Below, one piece after another: positions 35,138-47,609 of a stretch of 64,000 nt of DNA. A program made the position numbers and the translations under genes. The first letter of the stretch is position 1; each line of letters opens with the position of its first letter. Where the stretch lies: the NCBI GenBank assembly GCA_026119855.1, contig JAOWBW010000180.1, positions 1,240,001 through 1,304,000 on the forward strand, written 5' to 3'. The notes below the pieces were generated by a model. The model worked only from the letters and a program-made list of their open reading frames with translations. It was not told the origin of the DNA and did not search any database. The stretch comes from Campanula takesimana. Taxonomy: Eukaryota; Streptophyta; Magnoliopsida; Asterales; Campanulaceae.

Positions 35138-35645
35138 TTAGAGTTCGGTTGGCGGACTGAGGCTGGAGCCATTTAGCGGAACCGTTATGCCCATTTAGAG
35201 TTCGGTGGTGGACTAAAGCTGAATCCGGTTAGCGAATTCCGTCATGCTGATTTAGAGTCCGGTTGTCAAACTTGAGTTGAGATGAATCCGTTTTGCGGAA
35301 CCATTATTTGCTCGTTTAAAGTTCGATTGGCGGACCTAGGCGGAGTCCAGTGTGTCTTACCCGTTATGCCTGTTTAGAGTCCGTTGAGCGGACTGGCTGA
35401 ATCCGTTTGGCGAACCCGTTATGCCTGTTTATAGTCCGTGGAGCGGACTGGCTGAATCTGTTTGGCGAATCCGTCATGCCTGTTTATAGTCTGTTGAGTG
35501 GACTGGCTGAATCCGTCTGGCGAATCCGTTATGCCTGTTTATAGTCCGTTGAGCGGACTGGCTGAATCCGTTTGGCGAATCCGTCATGTTGGTTTAGAGT
35601 CCGTTGAGTGAACTGAAGTTGAATTCAGTTGGCGAACTCGTTATG
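35138..35645. repeat. Minisatellite, about 55-63 bp unit, about 9 copies
   Basis: Units contain GTTTAGAGTCCGTTGAGCGG and CTGAATCCGTTTGGCGAA, then CCGTTATGCCT. Four central copies are exactly 55 bp; outer ones drift in length. Confidence 0.8.
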
Positions 35646-35685
35646 TCTGTTCGGAGTCCGTTGAGCGGACCTGTTATGTTGAATT

Positions 35686-35866
35686 GGAGTCCATTGAGCG
35701 GACCGAAGTTGAATGGGAGTTCGTTGAGCGAACTAAAGTTGGATGGGAGTCCGTTGAGAGAACTAAAGTTGAATGGGAGTCTGTTGAGTGAACTGAAGTT
35801 GAATGGGAGCCTCTTGAGCGAATTGAAGTTGAATGGGAGTCCGTTGAGCGAACTGAAGTTGAATCC
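35686..35866. repeat. Minisatellite, 30 bp unit, 6 copies
   Basis: Unit GAGTCCGTTGAGCGAACTGA plus AGTTGAATGG. It appears to derive from half of the adjacent 55-bp unit. Because 30 is a multiple of three, it keeps spurious ORFs open on both strands. Confidence 0.85.
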
Positions 35867-36051
35867 GGTTGGCGAACTCATCATGCCGTGCTTGTTTTGT
35901 AGAGAGTGTGGTGATTGTGCGGTTCACCTTGACCGAGCTTTGATTGAAGTTTGCTGTTGATGTGATTCTGATGCTAACATTGGGTGTACCACTTAGGCTT
36001 GCGAATGGTCGCTACTGCTGCCCGGGGGACTCACGCGGACCAAATTACTAT

Positions 36052-36155
36052 TCGAAGCCGCATTTTCTGTTTTGCAGTTTGGAGCCGCATTTGCTGTTTG
36101 CTGCTCGGAGACGCATTTACTGTATGCTGTTCGGAGCCACATTTGCTGTTTGAAG
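36052..36155. repeat. Minisatellite, about 26 bp unit, 4 copies
   Basis: Units resemble GGAGCCGCATTTGCTGTTTG plus CTGCTC. Confidence 0.7.
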
Positions 36156-37759
36156 GTATTGGATTCCGGGGAACTCACTCCTTTACCTGTCAGGTGTGTG
36201 CTTTGCAGATATATGTGCTTGTGTGAAATGGAAATTGTGAGAGAGATTGTGCTTGTGGTGTGTTGTGATTTGGAAAACAGATTTGCATTAGAGACAAATT
36301 TTGCTAGAATGGAGAAGTTTCTTTTGTGTGCGATATTATTTGCAGAAAGATTTAATGAATGATTTTCATACCTTCACTTACCATGGCCGCTTGAGTCGGG
36401 ATGGATTTCTGATGTTGTGGATTTGATGAAGAATGTCCATTCTTTGGATGTTGATGAGTTGCTTTTGATGGAGGACAGTCATTCTTGATGATGGGTTGGT
36501 CGTGCCAGAGGTTGCCTACGTATCCCTTGAAGGGAATCAGACCAGCGTAGTTCAAGGGTGATGGAGAGCGTTGGGGAAGAAGCTAATAGCACATACTTTT
36601 ACGCAAGTAAGGAGACAAAGAAAGTTTATTTGCAAGAAAAAGAAAAAAAAATCTTTTTGTCTCTCTTTTTTTTTTAAATTAGAACGAAAAATATATAAAC
36701 ACTTACGAAAAAAGATTTTTTTTAGTTCGTGGGTGAACCATTTTAACCATCGTGTGTTTGTAAACCTAACCCAAAATCAAGTCACGTTCGGTCGAAGTCC
36801 GGCTCGTCTCGCTTGAATTATGTTGTTGCTGTTGTGCCCAACGAAGCGTGATGTCTAGCCCCTAGAGATTTGTCGATTATGGGGGCTTTAAAAGACTTTT
36901 GATGCCGAGATACCAAGGGGTTGTTGCTGATTGTAAAGCCCCTAGAACGCTTTTGATGCCAAACTATGATTGACTCGTGAAGCCCCAAGATTAATCAACT
37001 CTCGACCCATCCAAGTAGATTGCATTTGTAGTTGTCATGACTGAGCCCCAAGGGCAGATCGTCGATGGTAATCCATGGATGGATCGTCGATTGGAAAGTC
37101 ATTGAATTATTATTGATGCCAAGCCCCAAGAGACTTGATGTTTGCGGTGACCGCGAACTTCGAGAGGGCCGTAGAGTGTGAGGCATTCCAAGAGATTTTT
37201 GATGCCGAGAGTCCGAAGAATTTGCATTTGCCATTGCGGTGTATGCGAGATGTAATTACAAGCCCCTTGAGATTTTGATTGTGAAGCCCCTTAAAGATCG
37301 TTGGTGTCAAGCCTCAAGGGATCCTCATGATTGATCATATCCCAAACTGTCCAAGTGAGATGCACTATTATTGAGGTGGCCAAGAATCATACTGAAGAGA
37401 GCCACGAGATGGTGGATTGTAAAGGCCTTCGATGTAAAGCCCCAATAGACCCCTTGAATCTGTTAGGTTCAGCGAAGCCTCAATATTTCTCCCCGTTCAG
37501 CCTAACCCATTGGATTGCATTGTTGTATCGTCGAAGCCCCTTGAAATATCTTCGGTGTCAAACTGATTGAGAAAGCTTCCAATGCTTGCATATGACTTTT
37601 TGAGTAGCTCCGTACACTGTAGGGGAGGTAAGGTAAATTGCATTCTCTTTGAGGATGTCTTTTAAGCTCGAGCATAGCCCCTAGGGCGCAAGCATTCCTG
37701 ATGAGCTCTTTGACATTCATTCTTTTGATTTCAAAGGTTGTCCCACGTATCATTCTTGA

Positions 37760-39470
37760 GCGTAGCCCCTAGGGTGTTGTCAATAACTGTCAAATGAAGT
37801 AAGAGAGGCTTCTCTTCATGTGGGGTGCCTTTGTTCTCGAGTCTGCATAGCCCCTATGGCGTCATCATTTGTCGAGCGGAGTAACAGAGGCTTGTCCTCA
37901 TGCTAAAAAACATGACGAGTGATACTTTACTACTCGAGAAGTCTTTGACATTAATTGCCCTTTGTTGCTCAAACCAATCGGTATATTGGAGGCGGCCTAT
38001 GAGACCTCTTACCCTTTTCTGAACCTCGCGCGGTGTCACGTTAATTATGAACCCAAAACTGTATTTTGCTGGAACAAACCCTTTTACGTGAATACCCCCA
38101 AAAGACTCTTGATGGTACCATGCCTTGTCGATCCCCTCGCAATGTTGAAGTGGACTTTACAGGGAGATTGATGAAGTTGAATCTGTGGGGAACCCAATGC
38201 AGAACTGTGAGGTCGTCTTCTTTGTTGGAGGCCGGGGATCTCCCTTTCTCTTTCCCTTCTCTCTCTCACTCTCTCATCTTTTTTTTATGACGCACCCTGT
38301 TTTTTTCCTAGACCGCCCTTTCGGGTTTTCAATCTAGCGGGCATCTCTTTTGCGTCTTCATATTTTTTTTATTTTGACTCAATTAATGAGGAAGTGTGCA
38401 TTGACTCTAGCTGAGGATGAGAGACATGTGATTTTGTGGGAGACGGAGGCCTTATTGACTCGACTAGGGAAGTAGCCCCTAGTATTGACTTTGTTTATTT
38501 GTTTTTTGAATGACTCACGAAGGCAAGTAAGTCATTTAGAGAAGAGAAGGAAAGCCCCAATTTGATTAAGAGAAACTGGGAGCGTAGCTGAAAGAAGAGG
38601 AACCCCTAGACTCGACAAAAAACGCAAAATGATTTCAATTCTAAGAAAGTTGTTTTGCGATTTGTTCTTTGGCAGATGACTCGTACAAAGATGTCTTGAT
38701 AAGTTTGAGAGGAAGGCCGATCACCATAACGCATTAGGGCTAAACATGTATTCTTTCTTGCATGAGACCGGACTCGAAGGTTGCCCACGTTCCTCCAGTG
38801 TAGAGGCTCAGGTCACCGTAGTTCTTGTTGATGCTCCTTTGGTCGTGACGGTTGTTGATGTTGCTTCGTCCTTTGTTGGTGGATGATGATGTTGTTGTGA
38901 AATTCTTTGAATGAGGGGGATTTTTTTTGTTCTCTAATTTTGCCTAGGTTGTTTTGAAGAGTCAACCTAGCGAGCCTCTTTTTATTTTTATTTTTTTTAT
39001 TTTTTTATATCCCCCTTGAAAACATGGCTTGATATTTCTTCATGGTTGTAGCTCCACCTTGTTTTGGCACTTGATGGCTTGACTTCCTATTCTTGATGTT
39101 TAGCCCTAGGTGTTCAAGTGAAGTCCGTCATTCCAAAACTCGATTAGACATCTTTTCATCATTTTTGCCAAGAATTTTTTAGATTGAACAACTTGGAGGA
39201 GTGTATGAGGACAAGAACGACTTTTATTTGATTAAGACCGACTCAATTTTTTACATGGGACGAAGGAAAACTTAATGCACACTTTAGAGGACATTTTGAC
39301 TCTTTTTTTTGGTAGAGAGAGAGAGAAAGGGAGTTTTCCCTAGCCTTCATTGTTGTAGTTCTCCCTGTCGTCGTAGTCCTCAAAAACCGTTGTATCCTTC
39401 CATGTCGCTGCCTAAACTGTTCGGGATGTCTTTGGTATTGGAGCCTGTCTCATAGGATTCCTTGGTTACT
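37760..39470. repeat. Non-coding block X, left copy
   Basis: Directly repeated at about 60775-62350. Shared landmarks in the same order: AGCCCCTAGGG, CATCATTTGTCGAGC, the AGACCGCCCTTTCGGG segment, TCTAGCGGGCATCTCTTTTG, GAGACCGGAC..GAAGGTTGCC and a TTTTGACTCTTTTTTTT end. It lies immediately downstream of the gag-core fragment in element orientation. Confidence 0.7.
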
Positions 39471-39472
39471 TC

Positions 39473-39796
39473 TCAGAGCAAATTGTCGATTCTAATCCCC
39501 GCATCATACATGTGTGCAAAATCCGGATAAAAGGCCCCACTAAGATGAGCTAGGTAGTCCATATTTAAGCACTTCAAGAAGATCTCCATTTGTTCCTTCA
39601 TTGAGGGCCTATCAACAATCTCGGCCAACTTGTCATTCCAACGGCGGGAGAAGTCCCCAAATGATTCATTTTCCTCTTGCATGGTGTTCTCCAATTCTTT
39701 CTTCGTGGGACGGTGCATGTAATTGCCTTCATATTGTGACTTAAAGGCAAGCATAGCGGCATCCTAATTGAGGGGGGTGGAAACCAGGAGACTCAT
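39473..39796 (-). pseudogene. Gypsy gag core, C-terminal half
   Basis: The minus strand encodes AAMLAFKSQYEGNY..., then ESFGDFSRRWNDKLAEI and MKEQMEIFLKCLN, typical of the Retrotrans_gag core. It continues the fragment at 60542-60795 across the 20.7 kb insertion; the CTCAT duplicated at the insertion site belongs to this reading frame. An in-frame TAG lies between the insertion point and the DAAMLAF motif, so the gene was already or has since become defective. Confidence 0.75.
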
Positions 39797-40926
39797 TGTG
39801 AATACCCCTTTAAATTTCGAGAGTCGCCACATTGTTTTATTTGTTGTTAAAACATTGAGAAAAACATTTATGATAATAACAGGGTTCAGGGGTCAAATTA
39901 CAATAGAAGAAGAATATTAAAGTGATCACTCCAATTGCCCGACGGATCGTCCTTTCTATCATGATCAATGCGTGTGTGTGTGTGTTAGTGTTTGAGACCG
40001 GATCCGAAGATTGCCTACATTCTTCTCATCATGAGAAGCTCAGGTCGGTGTAGTTCATTGATGAATTAGAATGGGGAAAGATGAAGCGGGATCATGCATA
40101 AAGAGGGGGAAGATTAGGGTTAGAAGTAGTTCCTAGATCACATTAGGGTTTGATGAAACCCTAGGATCATCATTGGCTATGGCCTGTGCATATAAATAGG
40201 GATTACAATCCTAGATCTAGCATATGATGTATGTATAAGACGTAGATCTAGCATAATAATAAGAACATCATGAAACATGTATGAATGAACATATAAACAT
40301 GAAGATCGCTACCCTATTTATGTCATATATTATGAATCTAGACTAAGAACATGAAGAACGCATGAAGAACATATGAATATGAATGAATAAACATAATGAA
40401 AACATGCATAATATAGATCTAGACTAAGAACATAACAAGAACACAATAAGAAAAGTTAGAAGACTCACTTTGATCGGCAAGAACTAGGGTTGAAGCTTCT
40501 TGAAGATTCAAAGAGGCTTCGAGGGTGCCGAAAAGGCTTAAACTAAGAGTTTCCTCGTCAGTTTTGACTGTGGAACTCGTAGAATAAATTGTGTGTCCCA
40601 TAGGCTGAGAGGAGGGGCCTATTTATAGGAAAAAACTGAGAAAAGGAAGACTGGCCGTACGGCCAAGACCTAGCCGTACGGAGGCTAGGGAGCTGTACGG
40701 TGGCTTACCTCAATTTCTGTGCTTATCAAGATCTCCTCGAATCCTTATCAGTTTGTTCACGGGATTTATCCATTATCCTGATGGATTTTGACCTATAACT
40801 GATTTCGTCTATCAGGGAGTCTGGGAATCTGTCGGATAGGTCCCTGTCAGGTTTTTATTACATAAAAGGTCATTAGAGATATCTAAAGGTCTAGGAAGTC
40901 CTAAATATTCAGATCGGGTGCTAACA
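39797..40926 (-). repeat. Left (3') LTR of the giant element, 1,130 bp
   Basis: Minus-strand TATA box CCTATAAATAGG at about 40616-40627. Three CCGTACGG-like palindromes lie just upstream of it in that orientation (40655-40699). A copy of the primer-site core AGAGTCGCCAC lies at 39820-39830. Confidence 0.9.
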
Positions 40927-41334
40927 GTAGCCCATCGGCGACGCTTCTTGCAAGGCATGGAGGGTCGTCGATTAAGAAAGGAACCTATCTGAAATAAGTG
41001 TTCCAAATCGAGGGAAGTAAAAGGTGACCAGGTTGGTGAAACGGCTGAACCTAAGTCAGGCTACCTATGTATCTAAATGGAATCAAGCCGGTCGCAGTTC
41101 GAGAATTGGGGGAGAAAGAAATGAGACATCGTCTTTTGCTGGGGATAGACAAACGTTCGTAAATACATAAATTCACGTGGACCCTACTAGGCAGAAAGGA
41201 AAAAAGAAACGAGACATCAGACTCCGGCTGGGGATAATAATCCCGGAAACTATCTATGAAGACCGAACATTCGTAAGCAATAAAGTCGTTGCAAATGGAC
41301 TCTATTGGGGAAGGAGGTAAGAAAAGGAAGAAAC

Positions 41335-41665
41335 CAAAAAAGAAACGAAACATCGTAGAGCAATAAAGTCGTAGCAGATGGAATTTAGAGAAACGAAACA
41401 TCGTAGAGCAATAAAGTCATTGCAGATGGACTTTATTGGGGAAAGAGGTGAGAAGGAAGAAACCAAAAAAGAAACGAAACATCGTAGAGCAATAAAGTTG
41501 TTGCAGATGGACTTTATTGGGGAAATAGGTGAGAAGGAAGAAACCAAAAAAGAAACGAAACATCGTAGAGCAATAAAGTCATTGCAAATGGACTTTACAG
41601 AAACGAAACATCGTAGAGCAATAAAGTCGTTGCAGATGGACTTTATTGGGGAAAGGAGGAAGGTC
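41335..41665. repeat. Minisatellite with 81-bp and 48-bp units
   Basis: Units start GAAACGAAACATCGTAGAGC, continue AATAAAGTCGTTGCAGATGG, and the long form adds a TTATTGGGGAAAGAGG segment. Both lengths are multiples of three, so ORFs stay open on both strands. Related single units extend left to about 41100. Confidence 0.8.
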
Positions 41666-42079
41666 ATACGCACGGTTCGACAAGAAGTTTAAAGAATCGA
41701 GAATAGAATTAGGGATGAAGTCTAACTTCCTATAGAGCGCGCATAATCGAATAATTTCTCGGCAAACTACGGTACTTAGAGAGGTATAGTCCTCAGTATT
41801 GCAGAATTCGGTAACCGGTAACACGGATGGTACATCGAGGCACAAGTGCCTCGAGCTCGCACGGGTTACGCCAAAACATGAGACACACGATTTGAAGAAG
41901 CCATCTTACGTCGCACGTGAATCACATAACTTTCTTGGTAAACTACGGTGCCTAGGTATAGTCCTCAGCTTCGCAGAATCCGGTAACTGGTAACGCCGAT
42001 TGTCTAGAGCTTGCACGGGTTACGCCTAATAACTTTCTCAACATGAAGGGTTTATGGATGCATCCCACCTTCAATTATA

Positions 42080-42962
42080 ATTTTTTTGGTTTATGGACGT
42101 TTCCAACCTCCAATTATAAATTGATTTAGTTATTAAAGGATTTTACGATGGTTTCCTTAATCCACCTTCGGGTTTATAGATGCATCCCACCTCCAATCAT
42201 AATCTTAGGGATTATGGATGTTTCCGACCTTTAATTATAGATTGATTTGGTAATTTCCTGATGTCTTCCGGACCCATTTGGTAGTTTCCTGAGGTCTTCC
42301 GGACCCATTTGGTGGTTTCCTGAGGTCTTTCGGACCCATTTTGGTAATTTACGCGGTCTTCCGGACCAAAGGGACGACTAAGGACAAGTCCTAGAGATTA
42401 CGGTGTTTTTGTAATATGAGTGCATGAATGTAACACTATTTATGAGTTTATGATATGATCATTTGTTGTAACTCGAAGGAAAGTATTTGTGAGTGATCGC
42501 AAGTTTGAGGGATCAAGTTAGAGAGTTTGGAGATTTGTAGATGTAAAGATACCTATTGTTTACGTTTTAAGTATTGAGAAGTTTGAGTAAAATTACCTAT
42601 AGTCTAGGGTTTGAGTTTTGATTGTTTGATGTTAGAGAGATTTTGGATGTAAAATTTTCCCAATTTGTGGGGGTTTAAGTTAATCTTTGTTGATTTGTAA
42701 GAGTTGTAATTGTAAATTACCCAAGGTCGGGGTTTATTTGCGTTTTACTTTGATTGTAAAGATTTTGAGTGTGAACTACCCAAGTTTGGGGTTTAATGCT
42801 AAATGCATGGGATTCGATTGTAAATTGTTTAATTTATGGACTTGATTGTAAGTTGTTTTGGGTTTGAGGGACTTGATGGTAAATTACCCAAAGCTTGGGG
42901 TCTTGTTGATTAATTTTGTGAAGTGGAAGTGTTTTATGGTAAATTACCCAAGATATGGGGTT
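42080..42962. repeat. Further tandem repeats upstream of the PMD gene
   Basis: A 31-bp unit (TTTCCTGAGGTCTTCCGGAC plus CCATTTGGTAG) occurs four times at 42249-42367. Degenerate units with GTAAATTACCCAAG and TTGGGGTTT recur through 42540-42962. Both arrays end shortly before the gene. Confidence 0.65.
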
Positions 42963-43334
42963 AAAAATGGAATTTTGGGAAAGCCAGGGGCTGATCTGTC
43001 AAATATCAAAACTGGGAGCCGTACGGCGGAATGAGAAGAAGACGGGTCTTTACGCAGCCAAGGGCATTTCGGTCATTTCTCCTATAGCGCTAAGGGGCAT
43101 TTTAGGATTTTCGCGTTTATTTTACACGGGGTGGATGAGGCGTGGCCGGCCGTACGAGCGCGTCGGTGGATTCGTCCATACAAGGCGCAATTGGAGCGTG
43201 TTTGCGCAGAAAACAAAACACGCATACTGTGTGCTGTCAGAGAAAAGAGAGAGAGAGAGGATCGCCGATGACGATTTCTAGGAGAACTCCGGCGGATTTA
43301 AAGACGATCACCTAGGGTTGCTCAAGACTCGACA

Positions 43335-45821
43335 ATGGCACCACGAGGACCACCAAAATCAAAGAAGAACATCCCGTACATGAAACTCAAACACTTCGAG
43401 CAATCCGACCTATACGCGCATCCGAGGCTCCATTCTTGCTACTACGCGGCCGGGGAAGTGGTAAGGATTCGATTTTGAACTCATTTATGCGGTTAATTTC
43501 GAGATTGATCGAGTTTTGATTGAGATTGAATTTCTAGGGTTTAAGACCTAAAAATTTGGGGATTTTGCGTGTTTGACTGATTTTGACCCAAATTGGTTGT
43601 TTATTCTTGAAATTGAGCACGTTTGTGGCATGGGTAAGGTGTTGGTTTGATGATTTCGTTGAGAAACGCATTTTTGTTTTTAAAAGTGTGTTTAGTCCGA
43701 AAACGTTGCAGTCTTGGACCTATTTTGACTTGGTTGATTTTGTTAAAAGTGCCTTTGGTGTTGTTATAACATGAGGAAGCAGTGTATGCGCGTTTTAGAT
43801 GAGGAAGTTTGCTTTTTGTGAGTTTACATTTTTGTCCGTTTATGTCGCGGTTTTGACTGTTTTTGGACTACTTTAGATTGACTTGTCCTAGGTAGACTAG
43901 GGTTTTACTTGCGAGTTGTGCAGTATGCGATATATACGTAACAAAGTATTTGTTGGGCATTTTGGTATTTTCTAGAATAATAATGCAACAGTTCATATTT
44001 ACACATATTTATGAAATAAATTGCTAGATTAATTTCATACCTGAGCTGTGTATACCTGTTTGTGTTTTGCAAGTTGTGTTTCCGCCTTTGAAGTTGAGGG
44101 GATCATGCGGCGTCGTATATGACTTGTGGGAGAGGACTCCAGAGACTGTCCGGAGCAGGGTGCGGGCCACCGGTTTGGGTTTATTCTTCGAGAGCCTGTC
44201 TGGTCAGGGAAAGCTGACCATGATTACTAACCTTGTTATGGCACTGCAGGAGCACTGGTGGGACACCACCCATACATTCCATTTTGGTTGGGGAGAGGTG
44301 ATGGTGACCCCTTCTGATTTTACGGCTATTACTGGTTTGTGGTTCACGGGTCATCCAGTGTGGGGCGATGATACCCTGCTTGCTGATGGGAGTGCAGATA
44401 GTCTCCGGGGCTTGATTGGGTTTGACTGTTCTAACATGAGGAGCGGGTACGGTATACATCTGGGTGGCCTTAAGAGGCAGTATGAGGGGATGCTGGCCGA
44501 TCTGGAGGCTGGTGGAGGTGATGTGGAGGCGACTGCTCGGGTCTTTGTCTGGTATGGTTTGTCACAAACTATTTTTGCTAATGCCGGTACTACAGCGATG
44601 ATTCCACTGCTTGGATGTCTGGTGGATTTGGATCCAGTGAGGGGGATTGCTTGGGGAGCTGCCGGCTTGGCAGAGTTGTATCGTTCTTTAGACCGGAGCT
44701 GTCGGTCTCAGTCAGCGTCAGTTGACTGCTTACATTTTGCCTTGGATGTATGATCCATTTCTTGCCTATTTCTGATCTCAGTCACGTCCCTCTTGTAGAT
44801 TATTTCTGATCTTGTTTCATAACCTCTCTTTTCAGTGTTGGGCCTATGAGATTCTAGCCTTGAGCCGTTTTGGGACGACTAGTGCTCGGTCGACTTTCCC
44901 AGCTATGTGTCGATGGGTACCGAGTTGCAGGAGCAGGGGCGACGAGAACTCTTGGCATTACACATATGCGCAGCTGAAGACCATTTTGGTGGGACCTCGG
45001 CTGAGAGAGACCGTTTTTTACCCATGGGTGGAGCTAGATGCCGAGTTGATTGCTGTAGGGGCTATCGAGGCGATGGGGCAGAGACGGCTTTTGGTTGGAC
45101 TTAGTGGGGATGCCCTTTATTTGGGTGAGAGAGTACAGGCCCAGGATAGTGTGGGCAGCGTCTACAGGGTTCCAGTGGATCCCCCGCGTTATATGACTGA
45201 TCCTGCATCACTGCATGACCGGGAGAGATTGACCGCGGGTTTAGATGCTGGACAGTTCATTGTAGAGGAGGCCTCATATGATGACTTTGCTAGGGCACGC
45301 CTTGGGGGGCCACATCCTGTGCTTGAGGAGATACTGTGGGAGATGGGACAGAGGCGTGTAAAGCCAGCAGTGCCAGGTCCGGCGGGTCCTTTATTTGACA
45401 GGGTTTTTGGAGCTCCACTATATGACTATACCGATGACAGCGGTAACCCTCAGTGGGTTCAGTATGAGGAGGGCGAGTCAGCTCCAGAGTTCCAGATGCC
45501 TGCGGGCCATGCTGGTGTATGTACCTTTACCCTTTCTTTTATTCATCCCACTTCTTGTCTTTACTCATCTTCTTGTTCAGACTTATTTTGACATGTTTCG
45601 TGCTACCTTTTTCTTAGGTGACTCCTCGGACATATGAGGCTATGACACGCCGTGAGGCCGGCCTTCGATCGGTGATTCGTAGTTTGCACCAGAAGTTGGC
45701 GAAGAGTCTTCGCAAGGTGGCGGAGTGTGGCGGTTCTCCTCCCTCTAGCGATGATGATGGTGCTCCAGGCGGGCGTCCTCGGAAGAGGACTCGAGGCGAT
45801 GCTAGCGGATCGGCTTCTTAG
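43335..45821 (+). CDS. Plant-mobile-domain (PMD) protein, 4 exons
   Basis: Exons at 43335-43460, 44074-44747, 44836-45516 and 45618-45821; about 560 residues. Exon 1 begins MAPRGPPKSKKN and contains HPRLHSCYYAAGEV. Exon 2 carries the PMD core: SCGVVYDLWERTPETV, GLGLFFESLSGQGKLTMITN, WWDTTHTFHFGWGEV and a TPSDFTAITGL motif. Exon 3 continues with WAYEILALSRFG, RWVPSC and a PRYMTDPASLHDRERL segment. Exon 4 is a basic tail with GGRPRKRTRG, a likely nuclear-localisation signal. The family includes MAIN/MAIL1, nuclear proteins needed for gene expression and transposon silencing, and versions carried by Mutator and Gypsy elements. Junctions 2/3 and 3/4 agree in phase; junction 1/2 does not (one base short). 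The gene lies antisense inside the giant LTR element and is much GC-richer than its surroundings. Confidence 0.82.
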
Positions 45822-47604
45822 TTTCTGCAGTTTGTTAGTGGTAGCATAGACAGTAGTATAGCATATATTTATGGATGACTAATAAACACTTCTATCGTTT
45901 GTCTAGCAGTATGTAATATGTACAGTAACAAGTAGCAAGTAGAGTAACAAGTAGCAAGTATTCACGCATGAAACACAGTCCTAGTTGGGCTTATAAACTG
46001 CTTGGTATCTGGTACTATCTATTCTTATGCAGGTTTTGGATCAGCCCGCTTGGGTGGATTGGACCATAAACAGGTGGACCCTTTCAAAAAAAATTCTAAT
46101 TTGCCTAAAGGTAATTTTAGGGCTCTTGACTTATGGGATACGGGATACAGGACCCAAAGGTAACGTAAGGTGTAGGGTAGATGGTATAGGACCGAGTTAG
46201 TTAGGACATCACGGGGATGAGACAAAAGTCATTTTGTAGATTAGTGGGACCGAGCGTGCGGTTTTATAAATGACGTGTCGTGATAGAAAACACTTTTTGA
46301 AAACATAATGACTTTATAAATATGCTTTATAATTAATTACAGTCTAACTAATTCAAGTACTTGTCCTTCGCCGGGTTTGTTTATTAGGGTAGCCCTTCGG
46401 GTGAGTGAGATTTTATCGGGCTGCCGGTGATCTCGAGTAGTCAAACAGTTTACGTAACTTGGTTTGGAGAAGCCCCAGGTTGAATGTGGTTACTTGAGAG
46501 AGGTGAACCATGTCGAACTTTGGTGGAGAGATAACTTTTCATGGAGAGCGACCTTGTCGGAGTATCAGTAAGTTGTCCAATTTCGTTGAGGCAGCCCCAG
46601 TTTATTGAGGGCAAAAGGTGGGGGACTCTACCTCCTTTAGAGGCACCCTATTTTTTCTCTAGACAGCCCTCGCGGGTTTTCAATCTAGGTGGGTATATTC
46701 TTTTAGCGTCATTTTTTTTTATTTTCAGTCGACTCGAAATAAAATAAAAAGACAGAATTGTATGGACGACTTGCAAGAGACTTTTGGTTATGGTGAGAGA
46801 AGAGAGAGAGGGAGTTCTCGCATTTTGAATCTTTTGATAACTTAGCGTATATATGTATAAAAGGAAGGAAGCCCCTGCTTGACAGAAATTAAGTGTTTAG
46901 CTCTTTCCTAGATTGTAGAATAAAAGACTTGTCGAGACATTTGAAAATTGTTTTATTCAGAATTGTCTTTTGATTGCTCGAGAGTGGACCTCGTTTATTA
47001 GTTACGTGTCTTATGGTTATGTTTTATACAAGTAGTCTCGAAATAATAAACGCCTTGATTAATCGAGAAAGAGAATAGAAATTATGGTGTATGGGGAAGA
47101 GAGAAAAGAATGAAAGTTGGCTAGAGGTGGGTTGTATATATTTTGTGGACCGGACCAGGAGGTTGCCTACGTTCCTCTCAATATAAGAGGCTCAGGTCTG
47201 CGTAGTTCGAGGATGATCCGGTTGATGATGATACCAGGTTTGAGTGGTGGTCTCTCCATTGTTGCTTTGGACTGTCGTCTGTAGTTGCTGCTTCGGACTA
47301 CTGCCGTCGAGTTGAATTGGATTCCTTTAAAAATGAAGAAAAACAGAAAATAAGAAGTGAAAAGAAAGTGAGACTTTTACTTTTCCTATGATGATAGCCC
47401 CTTCTATTTTTCTTTGCTTTGATTTTTTTTTTTTTTTTTTTTGTGCACACCCTTATTTTTGCCTAGGCCCGGCCTTGCAGGTTTTCAACCTAGCGGACTT
47501 CTTTTTTTGTGCTTTTGTTCTAATTTTTGCCTAAGCCCCCCGTTGTGGGTTTCGACCTAGTGAGTTTTTTTTTTATATACATTTACATATTGAAACGTTG
47601 GGTA
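45822..47604. other. Non-coding internal sequence of the giant element
   Basis: An AATAAAC polyadenylation-like site lies at about 45882. From 46540 to 47560 there are several degenerate copies of CCTCGCGGGTTTTCAATCTA-type words and one hairpin module (47150-47213). I see no polymerase or other ORF. Confidence 0.55.
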
Positions 47605-47609
47605 GGATG

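Larger units (their letters stand above)
34922..39472 (-). mobile_element. Non-coding 3' internal region of the host Gypsy element
   Basis: About 4.5 kb without polymerase or other recognisable coding sequence, largely built of degenerate tandem repeats. It includes words such as AAGCCCC and TTTGATGCCAAG recurring between 36840 and 37560. Tat/Ogre-type elements commonly have long repeat-rich non-coding stretches near the 3' LTR. The many short ORFs here on both strands look incidental. Confidence 0.5.

Noticed and set aside
34864..35172. ORFs of about 85-100 residues on both strands next to the LTR
   Set aside because: They cross the LTR boundary and match no family; treated as chance.
35138..35866. 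Possible CRISPR-like array
   Set aside because: Repeats are contiguous without unique spacers, there are no cas genes, and the DNA is a plant genome.
35594..35960. ORFs on both strands with Leu/Ser/Asn repeats
   Set aside because: Produced by the 30-bp tandem repeat; no domain and mirrored on the opposite strand.
42955..43281. 108-residue ORF just upstream of the PMD gene
   Set aside because: Begins in a tandem repeat and ends before the PMD start; more likely a leader than a protein.
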